Source of the DNA: Stentor coeruleus
Taxonomy: Eukaryota; Ciliophora; Heterotrichea; Heterotrichida; Stentoridae
Reading direction: 5' to 3'
NCBI GenBank assembly: GCA_001970955.1
Contig: MPUH01000152.1
Coordinates: forward strand, 29,721-93,720
Length of the DNA stretch: 64,000 bases
Part shown: piece by piece, positions 8,462 through 19,246 of the stretch
How positions within the stretch are numbered: position 1 is the stretch's first letter
Layout: each line of letters opens with the position of its first letter
Position numbers and translations under genes: made by a program
Notes under the pieces: model-generated
The model's database searches: none
Seen by the model: the letters and a program-made list of their open reading frames with translations, nothing else
What the model was told of the DNA's origin: nothing

Positions 8462-10732
8462 ATGGAAGAATATCTGCCAAAGCTCGAAACCAAAATGCGG
8501 AAAATTGTCTTAGACCTTATCGAGCCAACAATCCGTCGTAACAAAGAACAAGGAGAACTAATTGACCAAAACCAAAAAGCAATAGAAGGTATTCAACGGA
8601 AAATAGAGTTCAGTGAAATAATCATAGACAGAATAAACTCTAAGCTTACCGTCATAGACGAGTTTTCTAAACGTTTAATGCAACTTGACCAAGAACTCAG
8701 AGTAGCAGATGTGAGATTCGAATCTGAACGAGAAAAACTTAGAGGTCAGCTTGACATAATGTCTAGCAGAATTTCTGATAACGAACAATGTATAAGTGTC
8801 CTTCAAGGTAAAATCGAGACTGCTCAAGTTGACCAAGTAAGCTTATCTCATGATTTAAACCTAACAAAAACTTTATTTGGTGATAAGACTGCATTACTCA
8901 AAATCGATATAGACAAAAACTTAAAAACTTGTCAAGATTATGAAGAAGGTTTAACTGTTAACATAAGCAACTTAGATAAAAGATGCTCGGTTTTATCTAA
9001 TGACCTTGAAGAATATGAACTGACATCGAAAAAAGCTCTTAGGAACTCAGAAGCTGCTCTTGAAAAAATTTCAAACACAAACGATTTAATCACAGCTTAT
9101 AAAACTGAAACTAAAGCACAAGTTGATAAAATACGTATGTTGGCTATACAGTATAATCAACAAGCAATGGAAAGTTTGAAAAAATTTAAAGATCAGGTAC
9201 ATTATGAAATCCATTCAGAAGCACCGATTAAAATGCATGTCCGTGCTGCAGAGATGCTTTATCAGTCATTTCCTGATATAAAAATCCGTAAGCAAATAGC
9301 TGAAGCTGAGGCAAAATGTTTAGAAGGATTTGAATACTTTGAGATCCCAAAGGAACTTAAAGAAAAACTTGAAGAGTGCAAAATTAGAGTCCATGAAATA
9401 AGAAATGCTGAACTACCTAGAGAAACTCCAAGGAAGAAAAAAAAACTTAACTTGTCAGATCTTTTAAACATGAGTACGACAATTAAAACCCATGAAGAGA
9501 AAATGAGAGAAATGGAAAGTAAAATCACTACAATTGAAGAAAAAGCAAGCCATCGTAATGAAAGCTCAGGAACGACAATACTTGAAAGAATATTAGAAAG
9601 AAATAATAGTAGTAGCAGTAGCGAATTTGAAACTGATGCTATTGCAAACTCAGAAGTTATGAAACAAAACGCAGCAGCTTTAGCGCAGTTTATTGGGGTT
9701 AAAGATTATACAGAAGAAATACAAGCTATTAGAGAGTCTTTAGAACGAAACTATTCAGAATTTTCTGATTTCCAAACTGAAACTACAGAATTTTCCCATA
9801 GGACAATAACGCGGATTATGGAAATTAACGATAAAATATTAGGGGTTAATAATCGACAAGATGATTTTTATACTCAAATAGTATTATTAAAAGCATCATT
9901 AGAAAATACATCAGAAGAAATAGATAAAGTTGATAGAAGACATGAGAGAAATGCTGAAGAGCTTGAGAAAGTTATTGGGAAAACAAGAAAAGATTTACAA
10001 GAAAGTATTGATTATGCTTATGGTTACATGAAAAATTATATTGAAAATACTAAAAATTTACTTGATACAATTGAGTATCAAGTTACAGCTGCTGTTAATG
10101 AGGTTAATGCTTCATCAGCACAACGAAAAAGAGATAAAAATGATAACAAGTCAGAGTTTATGAATTTGAATTTAACGGCTGAAAGCATATTGAAACAAAT
10201 TGATAATTTTAAGAAAATGTTTGAAAGTGTTGGAAGGAGTATTAATATTATAACGGAATATCTTAGGATTAATATAAGCTTACAATATCAAGATGAACTT
10301 GATAGAGAATCAGTAGCTTTAATTGGTTATAAAGAAGCAAAACAAGGTCATAATAGAGGCAGATCAGGAACTAGTTTAGGTCAAAAAGCTTCAATTTCAC
10401 TTGATAAACAATGTATATCATGCTCAGGTCAAGTCAATCTTATAACCTCAGCTTTTAAAATAGCATGTTTAGCTTATACACCAAGTTTAGTGAATTTCAG
10501 AGATTCCATGTATCAAAGGACAGAGCTTTTAGAAATCCAAAAGAAAATGGTTGAAGGTATTATAAATGCGCCTCTAAGTTCTGAAGTTAGCTGTGAAAGA
10601 ATCCGACTTTCTAAAACCCCAAAACCAGCATGGCGACCTCCTTCAAGTTTATCAATGTATGTGAATTCAGGAGTTGTAAACACCCCAGATTTACCCCCAA
10701 TCTCTTTATCCAAAAGAATCAGTAATTATTAG
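8462..10732 (+). CDS. Long coiled-coil protein, function unknown
   Basis: This is a 756-residue, mostly alpha-helical protein. Heptad-like patterns with Leu, Ile, Glu and Lys run through roughly residues 1-330 and 420-610, interrupted by a short, probably non-helical segment (FPDIKIRKQ) at about residue 270 and by a low-complexity Ser run (NNSSSSSEFE) near 385. The C-terminal 100 residues are Pro/Ser-rich and basic. There is no enzyme motif. The composition resembles structural proteins of basal bodies or axonemes, but this is inference. ATG 8462 follows a C-rich, G-poor leader; no intron is needed; the stop is TAG. Confidence 0.85.
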   Translation: MEEYLPKLETKMRKIVLDLIEPTIRRNKEQGELIDQNQKAIEGIQRKIEFSEIIIDRINSKLTVIDEFSKRLMQLDQELRVADVRFESEREKLRGQLDIMSSRISDNEQCISVLQGKIETAQVDQVSLSHDLNLTKTLFGDKTALLKIDIDKNLKTCQDYEEGLTVNISNLDKRCSVLSNDLEEYELTSKKALRNSEAALEKISNTNDLITAYKTETKAQVDKIRMLAIQYNQQAMESLKKFKDQVHYEIHSEAPIKMHVRAAEMLYQSFPDIKIRKQIAEAEAKCLEGFEYFEIPKELKEKLEECKIRVHEIRNAELPRETPRKKKKLNLSDLLNMSTTIKTHEEKMREMESKITTIEEKASHRNESSGTTILERILERNNSSSSSEFETDAIANSEVMKQNAAALAQFIGVKDYTEEIQAIRESLERNYSEFSDFQTETTEFSHRTITRIMEINDKILGVNNRQDDFYTQIVLLKASLENTSEEIDKVDRRHERNAEELEKVIGKTRKDLQESIDYAYGYMKNYIENTKNLLDTIEYQVTAAVNEVNASSAQRKRDKNDNKSEFMNLNLTAESILKQIDNFKKMFESVGRSINIITEYLRINISLQYQDELDRESVALIGYKEAKQGHNRGRSGTSLGQKASISLDKQCISCSGQVNLITSAFKIACLAYTPSLVNFRDSMYQRTELLEIQKKMVEGIINAPLSSEVSCERIRLSKTPKPAWRPPSSLSMYVNSGVVNTPDLPPISLSKRISNY

Positions 10733-10852
10733 TATGTATTTTTATATAAAAACCTAATATCAAAAATTCATAAACTTATACTTTGATTATAAAAATCATA
10801 AATAATCTTATGAATTTTAACCCAGGATACTTTTTTTCAATAGATAATATAA

Positions 10853-11518
10853 ATGGACGAAATCACTTATGAACACAGGGAACATACTGAAAAGAATCGT
10901 GATGGTTTTAGCACAAAAGTTACCACTGTGGTCAAAGTGCAGAAAAAAAAAGTCCTCACAAACTCTGAAATCGAGTCTAGGAAAAGGTTAAAGAAATTCG
11001 GTGAATGCCATGGACAAGAAAAAGGGTTTGTCGAAAGTACAATTCAACTTGATGATAAAGATATATACCTTCTTCCTTTTGGCCAGGAGAAAAATGAAGA
11101 GTCTATATCGAAATTTGTGTCTAGTAGGACACATAGAGATAAGATGGAACAGCTGAAGAGAAAAGAAGATGAATTAAGGACAGGGAAATCTGATGATTCT
11201 AGGATAAGACAAGCTTATTATAGCGAGCCAACATCTCATTCGATTAAAGTGTCTAATATTCCTCTTGATTTAACTCAGCAAGAACTTGAAGATTTCTTTT
11301 CAGTTGGTGGAAGGCCAAGAAAAGTATATAGACCTATTAGTAAGGAGGATAAAAAAGTTAGGGACTTTGCCTTGATACACTATAATACTAAGTCTGAAGC
11401 TACATCTGCAATACAGAGATTTAATAACAAAGTGTGTGGGTGTCAGATACTTACTGCAGAAATGGCTGATAATAGAAATCAGATAAATAGGCCAGCTAAA
11501 CCTTATATAAGAAAGTAG
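10853..11518 (+). CDS. EIF3G: Translation initiation factor eIF3 subunit G
   Basis: This 221-residue protein matches eIF3g, the RRM-bearing subunit of the eIF3 complex that acts in scanning and 40S recruitment. The N-terminal half contains the family-specific basic block TTVVKVQKKKVLTNSEIESR followed by RLKKFG, equivalent to the eIF3g segment preceding its zinc-binding region. The C-terminal RRM spans about residues 128-205, with RNP2-like IKVSNIPLDLTQQELEDFF and RNP1-like RDFALIHYNTKSEA. It is somewhat shorter than animal eIF3g (about 320) because the N-terminal and middle linkers are reduced. The gene is intronless, with ATG 10853 and stop TAG. Confidence 0.85.
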   Translation: MDEITYEHREHTEKNRDGFSTKVTTVVKVQKKKVLTNSEIESRKRLKKFGECHGQEKGFVESTIQLDDKDIYLLPFGQEKNEESISKFVSSRTHRDKMEQLKRKEDELRTGKSDDSRIRQAYYSEPTSHSIKVSNIPLDLTQQELEDFFSVGGRPRKVYRPISKEDKKVRDFALIHYNTKSEATSAIQRFNNKVCGCQILTAEMADNRNQINRPAKPYIRK

Positions 11519-11745
11519 TTAGAATAGAAAATGTTTATTATTTAGTTAAATAAAATTATGTTTATAATTAGGATGATTGCTTGCTTATGATTGAGTTTAT
11601 AGATAACATTAGAGTTTGTACTATTTATAAAATAAAAAAATTAGGTAGGATAGAATGCTGTATCCTTATGATAAATTTGATTTTGAATTGTATTAAGAAA
11701 AATACCAGTCTATTAATCTATATTTTAGTTTCTAACTAATCTAAA

Positions 11746-14105
11746 TTATTTTTTATCTTCGGACAAATTTAAGGTGTAATAGCAAAGAATTGTTGCAGAT
11801 AAGCAGTTTGATAAATCTTTTGTAACATCTATTTGGCAGGTGTATTTTTTTGGATTAATTGTTATTCTTGGTGATCCTTCAATTTGAGAACAATTTTTAA
11901 TAATCATAGAATGATTGACATCTATAATATGATAATTTTTAAAATCTTTTTCAGCGATAAAACTATCAGTAAATGAGCCTGTTTCTCCAATTGATCTTTT
12001 GTACATGGCTTTTCCATACTTAAAAAGATGATAGCCTCCAAATATTGGAATTGCAAATATAAAAGCTGCAATACCTGTCCCAGCTACTGCCGCACCAACT
12101 CCAAATTCAGTAACAATAGCACCCCAATAAATCGCTACTGCAATAGCGTCAGCAGTAGCGTATAATGAAGAAATTGCAAAAACAGAATAGCCTCCAATCA
12201 TCATAATGGCTCCTGAAATTGTCGAAACGCTTATTTTATTTGATATAATTAAATGGCTTTTTTCAAAATATAATTTATGTAGTTCTCCATTATTAGTCGG
12301 TTTAGCTTCAACTTTAGCTCTGATAACTTCTAAATTAATGCTAAAGTAATCTTTTAAAAGATATATAAAATCATCTAATCTATCAATGAGAGAATTTTCT
12401 GTTTCTCTAAAAAGTTTAGTCAAGAATTTTTTATACGAATCAAATTTAAATTCCTGGATTTTTGAATCCATTTGATTTAAGTTGGAATTTAATGAACCAT
12501 CTAATTCTGATTTAAAAACTCTGTCAATCTTCCTTCGAAAATGGTAGAATATGGCAAGAAAGATGCTCTTTTCAGAGTAATTTTTGATAATTGTATTGTA
12601 GTACTTAATTAGTTCATCATAGTAGCATAAACACCTAAAAACACTTTTTATTTTTGGGATTTTGCTGATTTCAGCTTCGATAAGTCTTGAATCATTAGTA
12701 AAATCAAATATGCACTCTATTATGAACATGATATGGCTTTCAGATTGCATCTTATTTTCTTTATCGTTAAATGCAGATATCAATTCACCGAGTGAAAAAC
12801 TCATAGCTTGAGAGTAATGATACGCCGAATCTTTGACAAGACTATTAATGAATATTTCAGCCATTTCAATATCATTAAAACTTTGCAAAAAATTATTTAA
12901 ACTTTCCTCATGCTTAGTTTTCAATTTTTCTATATTGATTTGATTTCCTTTATTTATTTGATTCACGATTTCTTTATCTTTTTCTTTTGCTTCGTTCACA
13001 AAACTAGGTATATTCTCAATTTTTATTAAAAATTCATTAAAATTTTCACAATCAAATCCAATATCTAACTCAGTGCTTAGATAAAATTCATGTAAGGTTC
13101 TATCTTTTAATTTAGATATGTTTTCAAAATTAAAAATTTCATCTAATTTTAATTGTAGACGTTCGTCACTTTCTTTTATTTCTTCGGTTGTGACAGGAGC
13201 TTTGTGAACACCCCTTAATATTGCTAAAATTTTTTCTTTTAGTATTGAGAAATCAATTACTTTCCATTCAGATCCTGGTTTTCCATCCCATTCCATAACA
13301 TTTTTAGTTTCATTATTCCAGCCATAAACATGAAAATTTACAAATTTAAACTTTAGTTCTTTGTTTGTTGGAATTAAGTCTACTGTTATGTATTTTTCTC
13401 CACTAGATTTTTGACTTAATTCTATTTGTTCTTCAAATTTTTGTTGAAATTTTTGATTCTTTGATTAATCTGTTTGCAAAAACGAACTAAATCTGAATGC
13501 ATTTTATTTTCGTTCTCTTCTTTTGATGATTTTGGATAGTCATCAGCGTCCTTAATAATTATCATTATTTTGGCAATAGGCAATTTTAAAAACTTTAGTT
13601 TCTTTATTGTAAGCCAATATGTAAAAGAAAATTGGTCGATAAATTGTCTATCATCAAACATCATCTTATGATTTATACTTAAGAGAACTAAATCAGAGAA
13701 TGCCAGAGAAAAGCAAAAATTAATATGGTCTCTTCTAGTTGAGTTTGAGCAACTTCCATAACCCTCTAAATCGAAAAGAAAAAGTTCTTCCAAATTCTTA
13801 AAATTTAGACAAACAGTTTTTTTACCTTCAATATAACTTGCCTTATAGCCAAACTCTGTATTAAATATTTTGTTTAAAAGATAACTCTTCCCTAAACTTT
13901 GATTTCCTATTGATGAAACTAACGGCTTGGATAAATCAACTTGACTAATTGCAGATAAAAATTCAGTAAAAAAGTCAAAGGTTTTATTGTCTACACTTGG
14001 ATCAGGTATACGGCTTTTCAGTTTATTAAAATTCAATAATCTTGATGTAATTTGTGGCTGCTTTGTCTTTTCCGGCTCCATTGCCTTTTGGGGATTATTA
14101 CCCAT
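11746..14105 (-). CDS. GBP-like large GTPase with membrane hairpin, one frameshift
   Basis: This is one gene in two overlapping frames. From ATG 14105 the first frame gives a GTPase domain: P-loop SIGNQSLGKSYLLNKIF at about residue 67, a G3-type LFDLEGYG at about 112 and a candidate G4 region IIIKDADD. This is the pattern of guanylate-binding/RHD3-like members of the dynamin superfamily. That frame stops at 13422. A second frame, open from 13464, continues without a start (FQQKFEEQIELSQ, then MEWDGKPGSEWKV) for about 560 residues to TAA 11746. It holds helical segments, a 60-residue hydrophobic double segment around FAISSLYATADAIAVAIYWG near the end, and a short tail. No GT occurs between 13425 and 13464, so an intron cannot explain the switch. 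A missing base in an A/T run, or a real mutation, is likelier. The N-terminus MGNNP could be myristoylated. Confidence 0.75.
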
Positions 14106-15367
14106 ATTATTATAAACTAGCCTCTCATGAAAATAAATTAACTAAAATGTCTGCAAAAAAATATAGAAAATTGATATGTAATTTTTTTTATAAGCAGCAA
14201 AACATCAATGTCAAAATAAATTAAGGATAAAATTAATAGACAGTAACTTTAAAGTAGAGAAGCAAAAAAACTTGATTAGTAGAAAATATATAAAAGCATT
14301 ATGAGTTTAAATAAATAGTTATATTATGCATTTTTTTGAACTTATTTCATTATAAGCATAATTTTTTTTAATTAAAAACTATTTCTAATTTTTAAAAGTC
14401 TTTTATTTAATCATTATTTAAACCTAAAGACTTTATAATATTCCAAACTCCAAATCAAAAGTCTGAGGGCATCTTATAATCAAAATAGGGTTTTCTGGAA
14501 CAAGTCTAGACTAGATGAGAGTTAAAGACTTTGCATTTAAAATGGATGCAAAATCTGAGGAGGAAGAAGAAATCTTCTTAAATAAATTATTCGAAATAAT
14601 AGCTTAAATGACAAATATAGCCTTTCTTGCATGCGTATAGAATCCTAAGGTGATTTATGTAGACAATTTTGAAGGATCTACAGAGAAGGTCTCTTGTTGC
14701 TCCAAGTAAAATCCTCTTCAATCACAATGAAAAATAATATTTGACTGGAAGATATATTGCTATATAGATTTTATCTAAACTGAAGAGAAGATGTTATAAA
14801 CACAGCCTCTCTATAATCAAAGATCAGCTGAAGTTATTAGAAAAAAACGGTTGAAAAGTTTTTCAATAAATTTATGTTTTAGGTAATATTTTATTATCAC
14901 TAATACTAAGAAGGGATAGGCCGAATATTCTTTCAATATATGTTTTATATTAAAATCAATGTTTTTATATAAATTAAAAACTCTTGATACAGAAACAATT
15001 ATTAATTTTATATAGCTAAAGAGTTATATGATAAATATTGATATAAATTATATTCAAGTCCTAATTGAACACTTACATTAAGACTATTTGATTCAGAAAT
15101 GGGCCTAATCCTTAAGACTAACTCAAGCAGTTGAAATTAGTTTTGAGAGACTGAAAAATTTGCCATATGTGAAATCTTACGCCTAGACTTGAAAGGTAGT
15201 AATTCTATAGAAAATCATCCCAAATATAAAAGTTAGCATAGTAATACTTATTTAATCATTTCAATAACCTCTTTGCCTAAAAAATCATAATTATTCAAAA
15301 CTTAGCATTTTCTAAATAAAAATTATCCTAACATAAAATTTTCCATACAAAATCGTATTATAATATC
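14106..15367. other. Gene-poor interval, 1.3 kb
   Basis: No supportable gene is visible. A short frame from ATG 14515 (containing MDAKSEEEEEIFLNKLFEII) reaches only about 30 codons. Downstream, to about 15300, peptide-like stretches occur in two frames between many TAA/TAG stops. This may be decayed coding sequence, but random AT-rich sequence explains it equally well. Confidence 0.4.
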
Positions 15368-15925
15368 TTAACCGGCCCTAACTGAATACACCGCTCCACA
15401 TCTGCATCTAACTTGTCCAGAATCAGCTGGATAATAAGAAGTAGCCATACAATAAACACATGAAATGTTAATCAAAGGTTTTGTTGCTGTACTTGCCCTA
15501 CAATTAGAGCATACAACAATATAAGCACTTATAGGATGACTAATAATTCCCCTACATCCACAACATGTAACAGTAGAGAATCCTTCTTGACTTGCAGGTA
15601 AAGTATTTCTTTGAGGTGGAAGTGGTAAATTTGGATATGCTCTTGGGGCTTGAAGGTTAGCTTGTTGTTGCTTTAATCTTTGCTCTTCTGCATAAGATAA
15701 TGGAGGTGGATTTGATTGAACTGGAACTACAGGGGTTAAGCCAGGAGGAGATGAAACTGGTCTTTGTACATCAGAACCAAGGTTGGTTTGAGGAATTGAA
15801 GGTGGAGGTAAAGAAGTTATTTTATTCTCAACTGGTGGTGGAGGTACTGATTTTATCTCTTCTTCAAGGACTGGGTAGCTTGAAAAGTCTTTAAGCTCTA
15901 TTGCCATAGAGGCTTTGTTCGCCAT
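15368..15925 (-). CDS. LSD1-type zinc-finger protein with Pro-rich N-terminus
   Basis: This is a 185-residue protein with two parts. Residues 1-110 are Pro/Gln-rich and probably disordered (SVPPPPVENKI, SLPPPSIP, NPPPLSYAEEQR). Residues 118-185 carry two Cys clusters: CCGCRGIISHPISAYIVVC followed by SNC, and then CVYC with a later RCRC. The first fits the LSD1 zinc-finger consensus CxxCRxxLxxPxGAxxVxCxxC known from plant cell-death regulators and widespread in protists, where it mediates protein or DNA contacts. The second is a related zinc ribbon. The start is ATG 15925, with an alternative ATG at 15907; the stop is TAA. The upstream flank is G-rich on the plus strand. Confidence 0.8.
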   Translation of the reverse strand: MANKASMAIELKDFSSYPVLEEEIKSVPPPPVENKITSLPPPSIPQTNLGSDVQRPVSSPPGLTPVVPVQSNPPPLSYAEEQRLKQQQANLQAPRAYPNLPLPPQRNTLPASQEGFSTVTCCGCRGIISHPISAYIVVCSNCRASTATKPLINISCVYCMATSYYPADSGQVRCRCGAVYSVRAG

Positions 15926-17264
15926 GATTAAGATTATTCGCCAGATTTAATTTAGTTTATTTTTTGGAATTTTGTGGTTGAGTTTGTCGTTGGTCGTAAG
16001 ATAGAGGAATATGATAAGAGGAGAATAAAGATTTTTATGGTAAAAAATAGGTGGTTTTTTATGGTAAGAATTTTTTAGTTTTATTATTTGATTAGAGTAC
16101 TAAGGTAGATTATGCTGTTTTTTTATGATTTTATGTTTAGGTCGCTTTTGATAATCATCTGATATCTTAGACTTTTTTCTTTAATCTTTGTCTGCTTTTT
16201 TTTATTTTTATCTAAAGTGTGTGTTTTATGCTTATATCATTTTACTATTTATGTTTTCCGAATTTTCCCTTTTCTCCTTTTATCCTTTACGTTTTTTGAA
16301 TATTTATATTTTCCAAATTTCCCTTCTCTCCTTTTCGTTTTTTGCATATTTACCCTTTTCTCTTTTTATCTTCATTAGAATTTCTTAAAAAAAATTTCAA
16401 AATTATCAGCATCTTGTTTTGTAGCTTTATGCATAACAGGAAAATTTAAAAACTAAAAATTAGTAAATTCTTTGGGGAATTAAATATTTTACCTGATTTT
16501 TTCGATAAATCACTTATCTTTTTAGTGGCTTACTCTCTCTTAAGAGCAATAAAAACACAAATAATTTTATAATAAAGAGTATTTATGACTAGTGTTATAG
16601 GTCCAGAGTATATTTCAGAATCAAACCAGTATTTAAATTCAAAAATAATATATTTAGCTTAGTAAAATATATATTTTTGATGATTTAATTTTTAGGAAAA
16701 GATATAAATTAATAAGTACAGAAACACATTATGCGAAAAGATTTCTTCAGCTTTTAAAGCATTTTTTTTAAAGTGAAAATGATAATTTTTTAAGCTATAT
16801 CTCATAGCAGACTTCTTCTCTTTTGGATGTCTAGGTGAAAAATATATACTTGAATTTATGATAAATTTTTGCAATTTATTTAGATGCTGAAGATAAGAAT
16901 AATTAATATAAATTTGGAGAATTTTGATAGGGGGCAATTTGATATGGCGATTTTGATAGTGAGCGAGGGTGAAGTTTGAGAAATTTTTTTGTTGATGGTT
17001 TTGATTTATATGAAGATTTGTTTGCTGATTTATTTTATAAATAGAAATATTTAAACTATCCCAAAGCAAGTCTTATAATTATCATTACCCCATAAAAATA
17101 AATCAAAATTGTCACTTTCTATTTAATCCAATAATAATCTAATAAAAACTAAAACCTTCCTCAAAACAAACCCGGATTTAAGCCTATAATCTAAAATACT
17201 CAAACTTTCTAATAAAATAATCAATCATATCTTTACAAATCGTTAATCAAAATATATTTGAAAT
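15926..17264. other. Gene-poor interval, 1.3 kb
   Basis: I see no convincing gene. 15926-16150 is G-rich and C-poor, as upstream of other minus-strand genes. 16256-16375 holds a pyrimidine-rich degenerate repeat. Apparent reading frames at 16188-16388 and 16692-17069 begin with TTG, not ATG, and have AT-driven compositions. 17090-17264 is C-rich and G-poor, the leader of the next plus-strand gene. Confidence 0.5.
16256..16375. repeat. Degenerate pyrimidine-rich tandem repeat
   Basis: A unit of about 45 nt recurs about two and a half times, with the core ttcccttttctccttttat followed by cgttttttgaatattta or a close variant. The plus strand is nearly all pyrimidine over this stretch. It could arise by slippage. 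Confidence 0.55.
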
Positions 17265-17714
17265 ATGGAAAATATCGAGCAAAAAGCTATTAACGATCTA
17301 ATCGACTCTAGCGACTTTTACGACAATATCCAAAAGCCAAGCACAACTATCGATATCAATTGTTGGGAAGATCAAAAATCCACACCTCTAAGCCTTGATA
17401 AAAAGTTTCCAATAATTTCATCATCAAGATGTAAATCCAGCATAACCCGCCGTCGTGTTTTTTTATGTAAATCAACAAATGTTTCTTATAGAGTTTTCCA
17501 AGAAAAACAACACATTTCGCCTTCAATTATTACAAGTATCGAACCTATATATAAAAGTCCTTGCCCAGTATTAAAAAATAACTGTGTGTTTATTAATAAA
17601 ACACCTTTTACTTATGAAAGACGTTTAAGTCCTTTAACACTTATGAAACGTATGTTGAAAAAGACTTCTATAACTAGAGGTAAAGAAAATTTATTTAAAA
17701 ACTATGCTTTATGA
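17265..17714 (+). CDS. Hypothetical basic protein
   Basis: This is a 149-residue protein without a recognised domain. It is basic in the second half (SSITRRRVFLCKSTN, ERRLSPLTLMKRMLKKTS) and acidic/polar at the N-terminus (MENIEQKAINDLIDSSDFYD). ATG 17265 follows a C-rich leader. The stop is TGA at 17712-17714, one of only two TGA terminators in the window. Downstream of it the same frame stays open for about 46 codons to TAG near 17848, so a longer product would exist if this TGA were read through. A composition typical of AT-rich non-coding DNA in that extension argues against it. Confidence 0.65.
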   Translation: MENIEQKAINDLIDSSDFYDNIQKPSTTIDINCWEDQKSTPLSLDKKFPIISSSRCKSSITRRRVFLCKSTNVSYRVFQEKQHISPSIITSIEPIYKSPCPVLKNNCVFINKTPFTYERRLSPLTLMKRMLKKTSITRGKENLFKNYAL

Positions 17715-17910
17715 GCTTACAAAATACTAAATTTTTATTGTAAAATTTGGATTCTCACTAAAGTCTTTTACAATTTTAAATATTTTATAGAACCAATGAT
17801 TAGAGACGTATATATAAGATTTGATAAAATTATGTCTATGATTTTTTAGATATTAAATAGATATTTAATATGAAAATTCAATAGAACTCAAAAGTTTATA
17901 GAATATTATA

Positions 17911-19209
17911 ATGGAGGCTTATCTGAATAGATATAAAGAAAAGCAGATGCTTGGAATTGGATACAGCTCACAACAGGTTTACAAAGTAATAGATGAAAAC
18001 AACCAAGTTTACGTTTTAAAGTTCGTTAAACTCTCGAAAATGTATAAATCAAGTTTAAGACGTGAAAAAAAAATTCTTCAGCAATATCTTCCTAATAACT
18101 TTATCAAGCTTCTTTATCATGAAAATATTATAGAAAATGATGATACTATTTTAATGGTTATGAAGTTTAAATATTATCCAACTGATCTTAATTGCTATTT
18201 GATTTCAAATAAAAGCATACATAATATAACATATAGAAAATGGGCAAGACAAATTTGTGAAGGTATGGATAATCTTCATAAACTAAATATTCTGCATAGA
18301 GACTTAAAACCAGAAAACATATTATTGACTAAATCAAGTGAAGATGCAGATGTGGTTATAGCAGATTTAGGATTTTGTATAGATATAAATAAATCACAGG
18401 CTAAAACTATATTAGGCACAAAAAACTATATGGCTCCTGAAATTGCTAGTCAAAAAAATTACAATGGAAAAATCGATGTTTATAGCTATGGAGCTCTAGT
18501 CTATTATATGCTGTTTAAAAATTTTGTTACGACTGACATAAATAATGAAGTCATATTTCCAAGAAAAGTAGATAAAAGCACTAAAGAATTTCTGTCAAAA
18601 GCTCTTCAGTTCGATCCGAAAAAACGAGCTTCATTTGAAGAACTTTTGAAGCTTGACTTTTTAAATTTCCCTGAAGGAGAAAATATTATGCCTGCTGAAA
18701 ACTTAGAACCTGAAATAGACAATTATTCTGATGATAGTGATGAACGTGACGAAGAAACTAAAATTCAAAAAAATAAATATATCGTAGATCAAGAACTCAA
18801 AAAGATTTTTTATATCAAAGCTGCACTATATTACCTTTATAAGCCTGGTACAGCATTTTTAGAAAAATTCACAAGTGAAACAAGAAATGTCTTTGAGATA
18901 TATTTCCATAAATTCTCTAAATTTTGTGCGAAAAAAACTTATGAAAAAATCTTGTCAATTCAAAATATTGAGATCACTGAAGAATTAAATAATCTTAATG
19001 AGTTTATTGAATTAGAAAGGAAAAGAATCGAAGAAATAAAAAATAAATTTACTGAACCAATAGGAATTGAAATCAAAAATGAGATGCAAAATCTTGCAAG
19101 TGTGGCTTATTCTCTATATTCTAATATTGAAACAACAAATTCAACTGAGAAAGTTTTCTATGAAATTTTGAGATGCTTTAATTCCTATTTAAAAACCGTA
19201 ATTATCTAA
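17911..19209 (+). CDS. Serine/threonine protein kinase
   Basis: This is a 432-residue kinase with an N-terminal catalytic domain (about 10-260). Visible are a Gly-loop equivalent LGIGYSSQQVYKV, the ATP-binding Lys in YVLKF (residue 37), the catalytic loop LHRDLKPENILL (Asp131), the metal-binding motif ADLGF (DLG instead of DFG, Asp152) and GTKNYMAPE with DVYSYGALVYYML. All catalytic residues are present, so it should be active. The C-terminal 170 residues are helical and acidic and not recognised. The family is close to ULK/CAMK-like ciliate kinases but cannot be fixed by eye. The start is ATG 17911 and the stop TAA. It ends 38 bp from the convergent NUDCD2-like gene. Confidence 0.88.
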   Translation: MEAYLNRYKEKQMLGIGYSSQQVYKVIDENNQVYVLKFVKLSKMYKSSLRREKKILQQYLPNNFIKLLYHENIIENDDTILMVMKFKYYPTDLNCYLISNKSIHNITYRKWARQICEGMDNLHKLNILHRDLKPENILLTKSSEDADVVIADLGFCIDINKSQAKTILGTKNYMAPEIASQKNYNGKIDVYSYGALVYYMLFKNFVTTDINNEVIFPRKVDKSTKEFLSKALQFDPKKRASFEELLKLDFLNFPEGENIMPAENLEPEIDNYSDDSDERDEETKIQKNKYIVDQELKKIFYIKAALYYLYKPGTAFLEKFTSETRNVFEIYFHKFSKFCAKKTYEKILSIQNIEITEELNNLNEFIELERKRIEEIKNKFTEPIGIEIKNEMQNLASVAYSLYSNIETTNSTEKVFYEILRCFNSYLKTVII

Positions 19210-19246
19210 AGACAAGACTAATTCATAAGTTTTTGGTAAATAATTC

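Noticed and set aside
14460-15300. Long minus-ATG frame with many TAA/TAG at Gln-like places, suggesting a TAR=Gln code
   Set aside because: The stop density and TAA:TAG:TGA mix are near random expectation for this AT content, and another frame looks equally peptide-like.
16188-17069. Reading frames at 16188-16388 (+) and 16692-17069 (-)
   Set aside because: Both start with TTG, lack an early ATG and have compositions driven by AT or pyrimidine runs; the first lies in the degenerate repeat.
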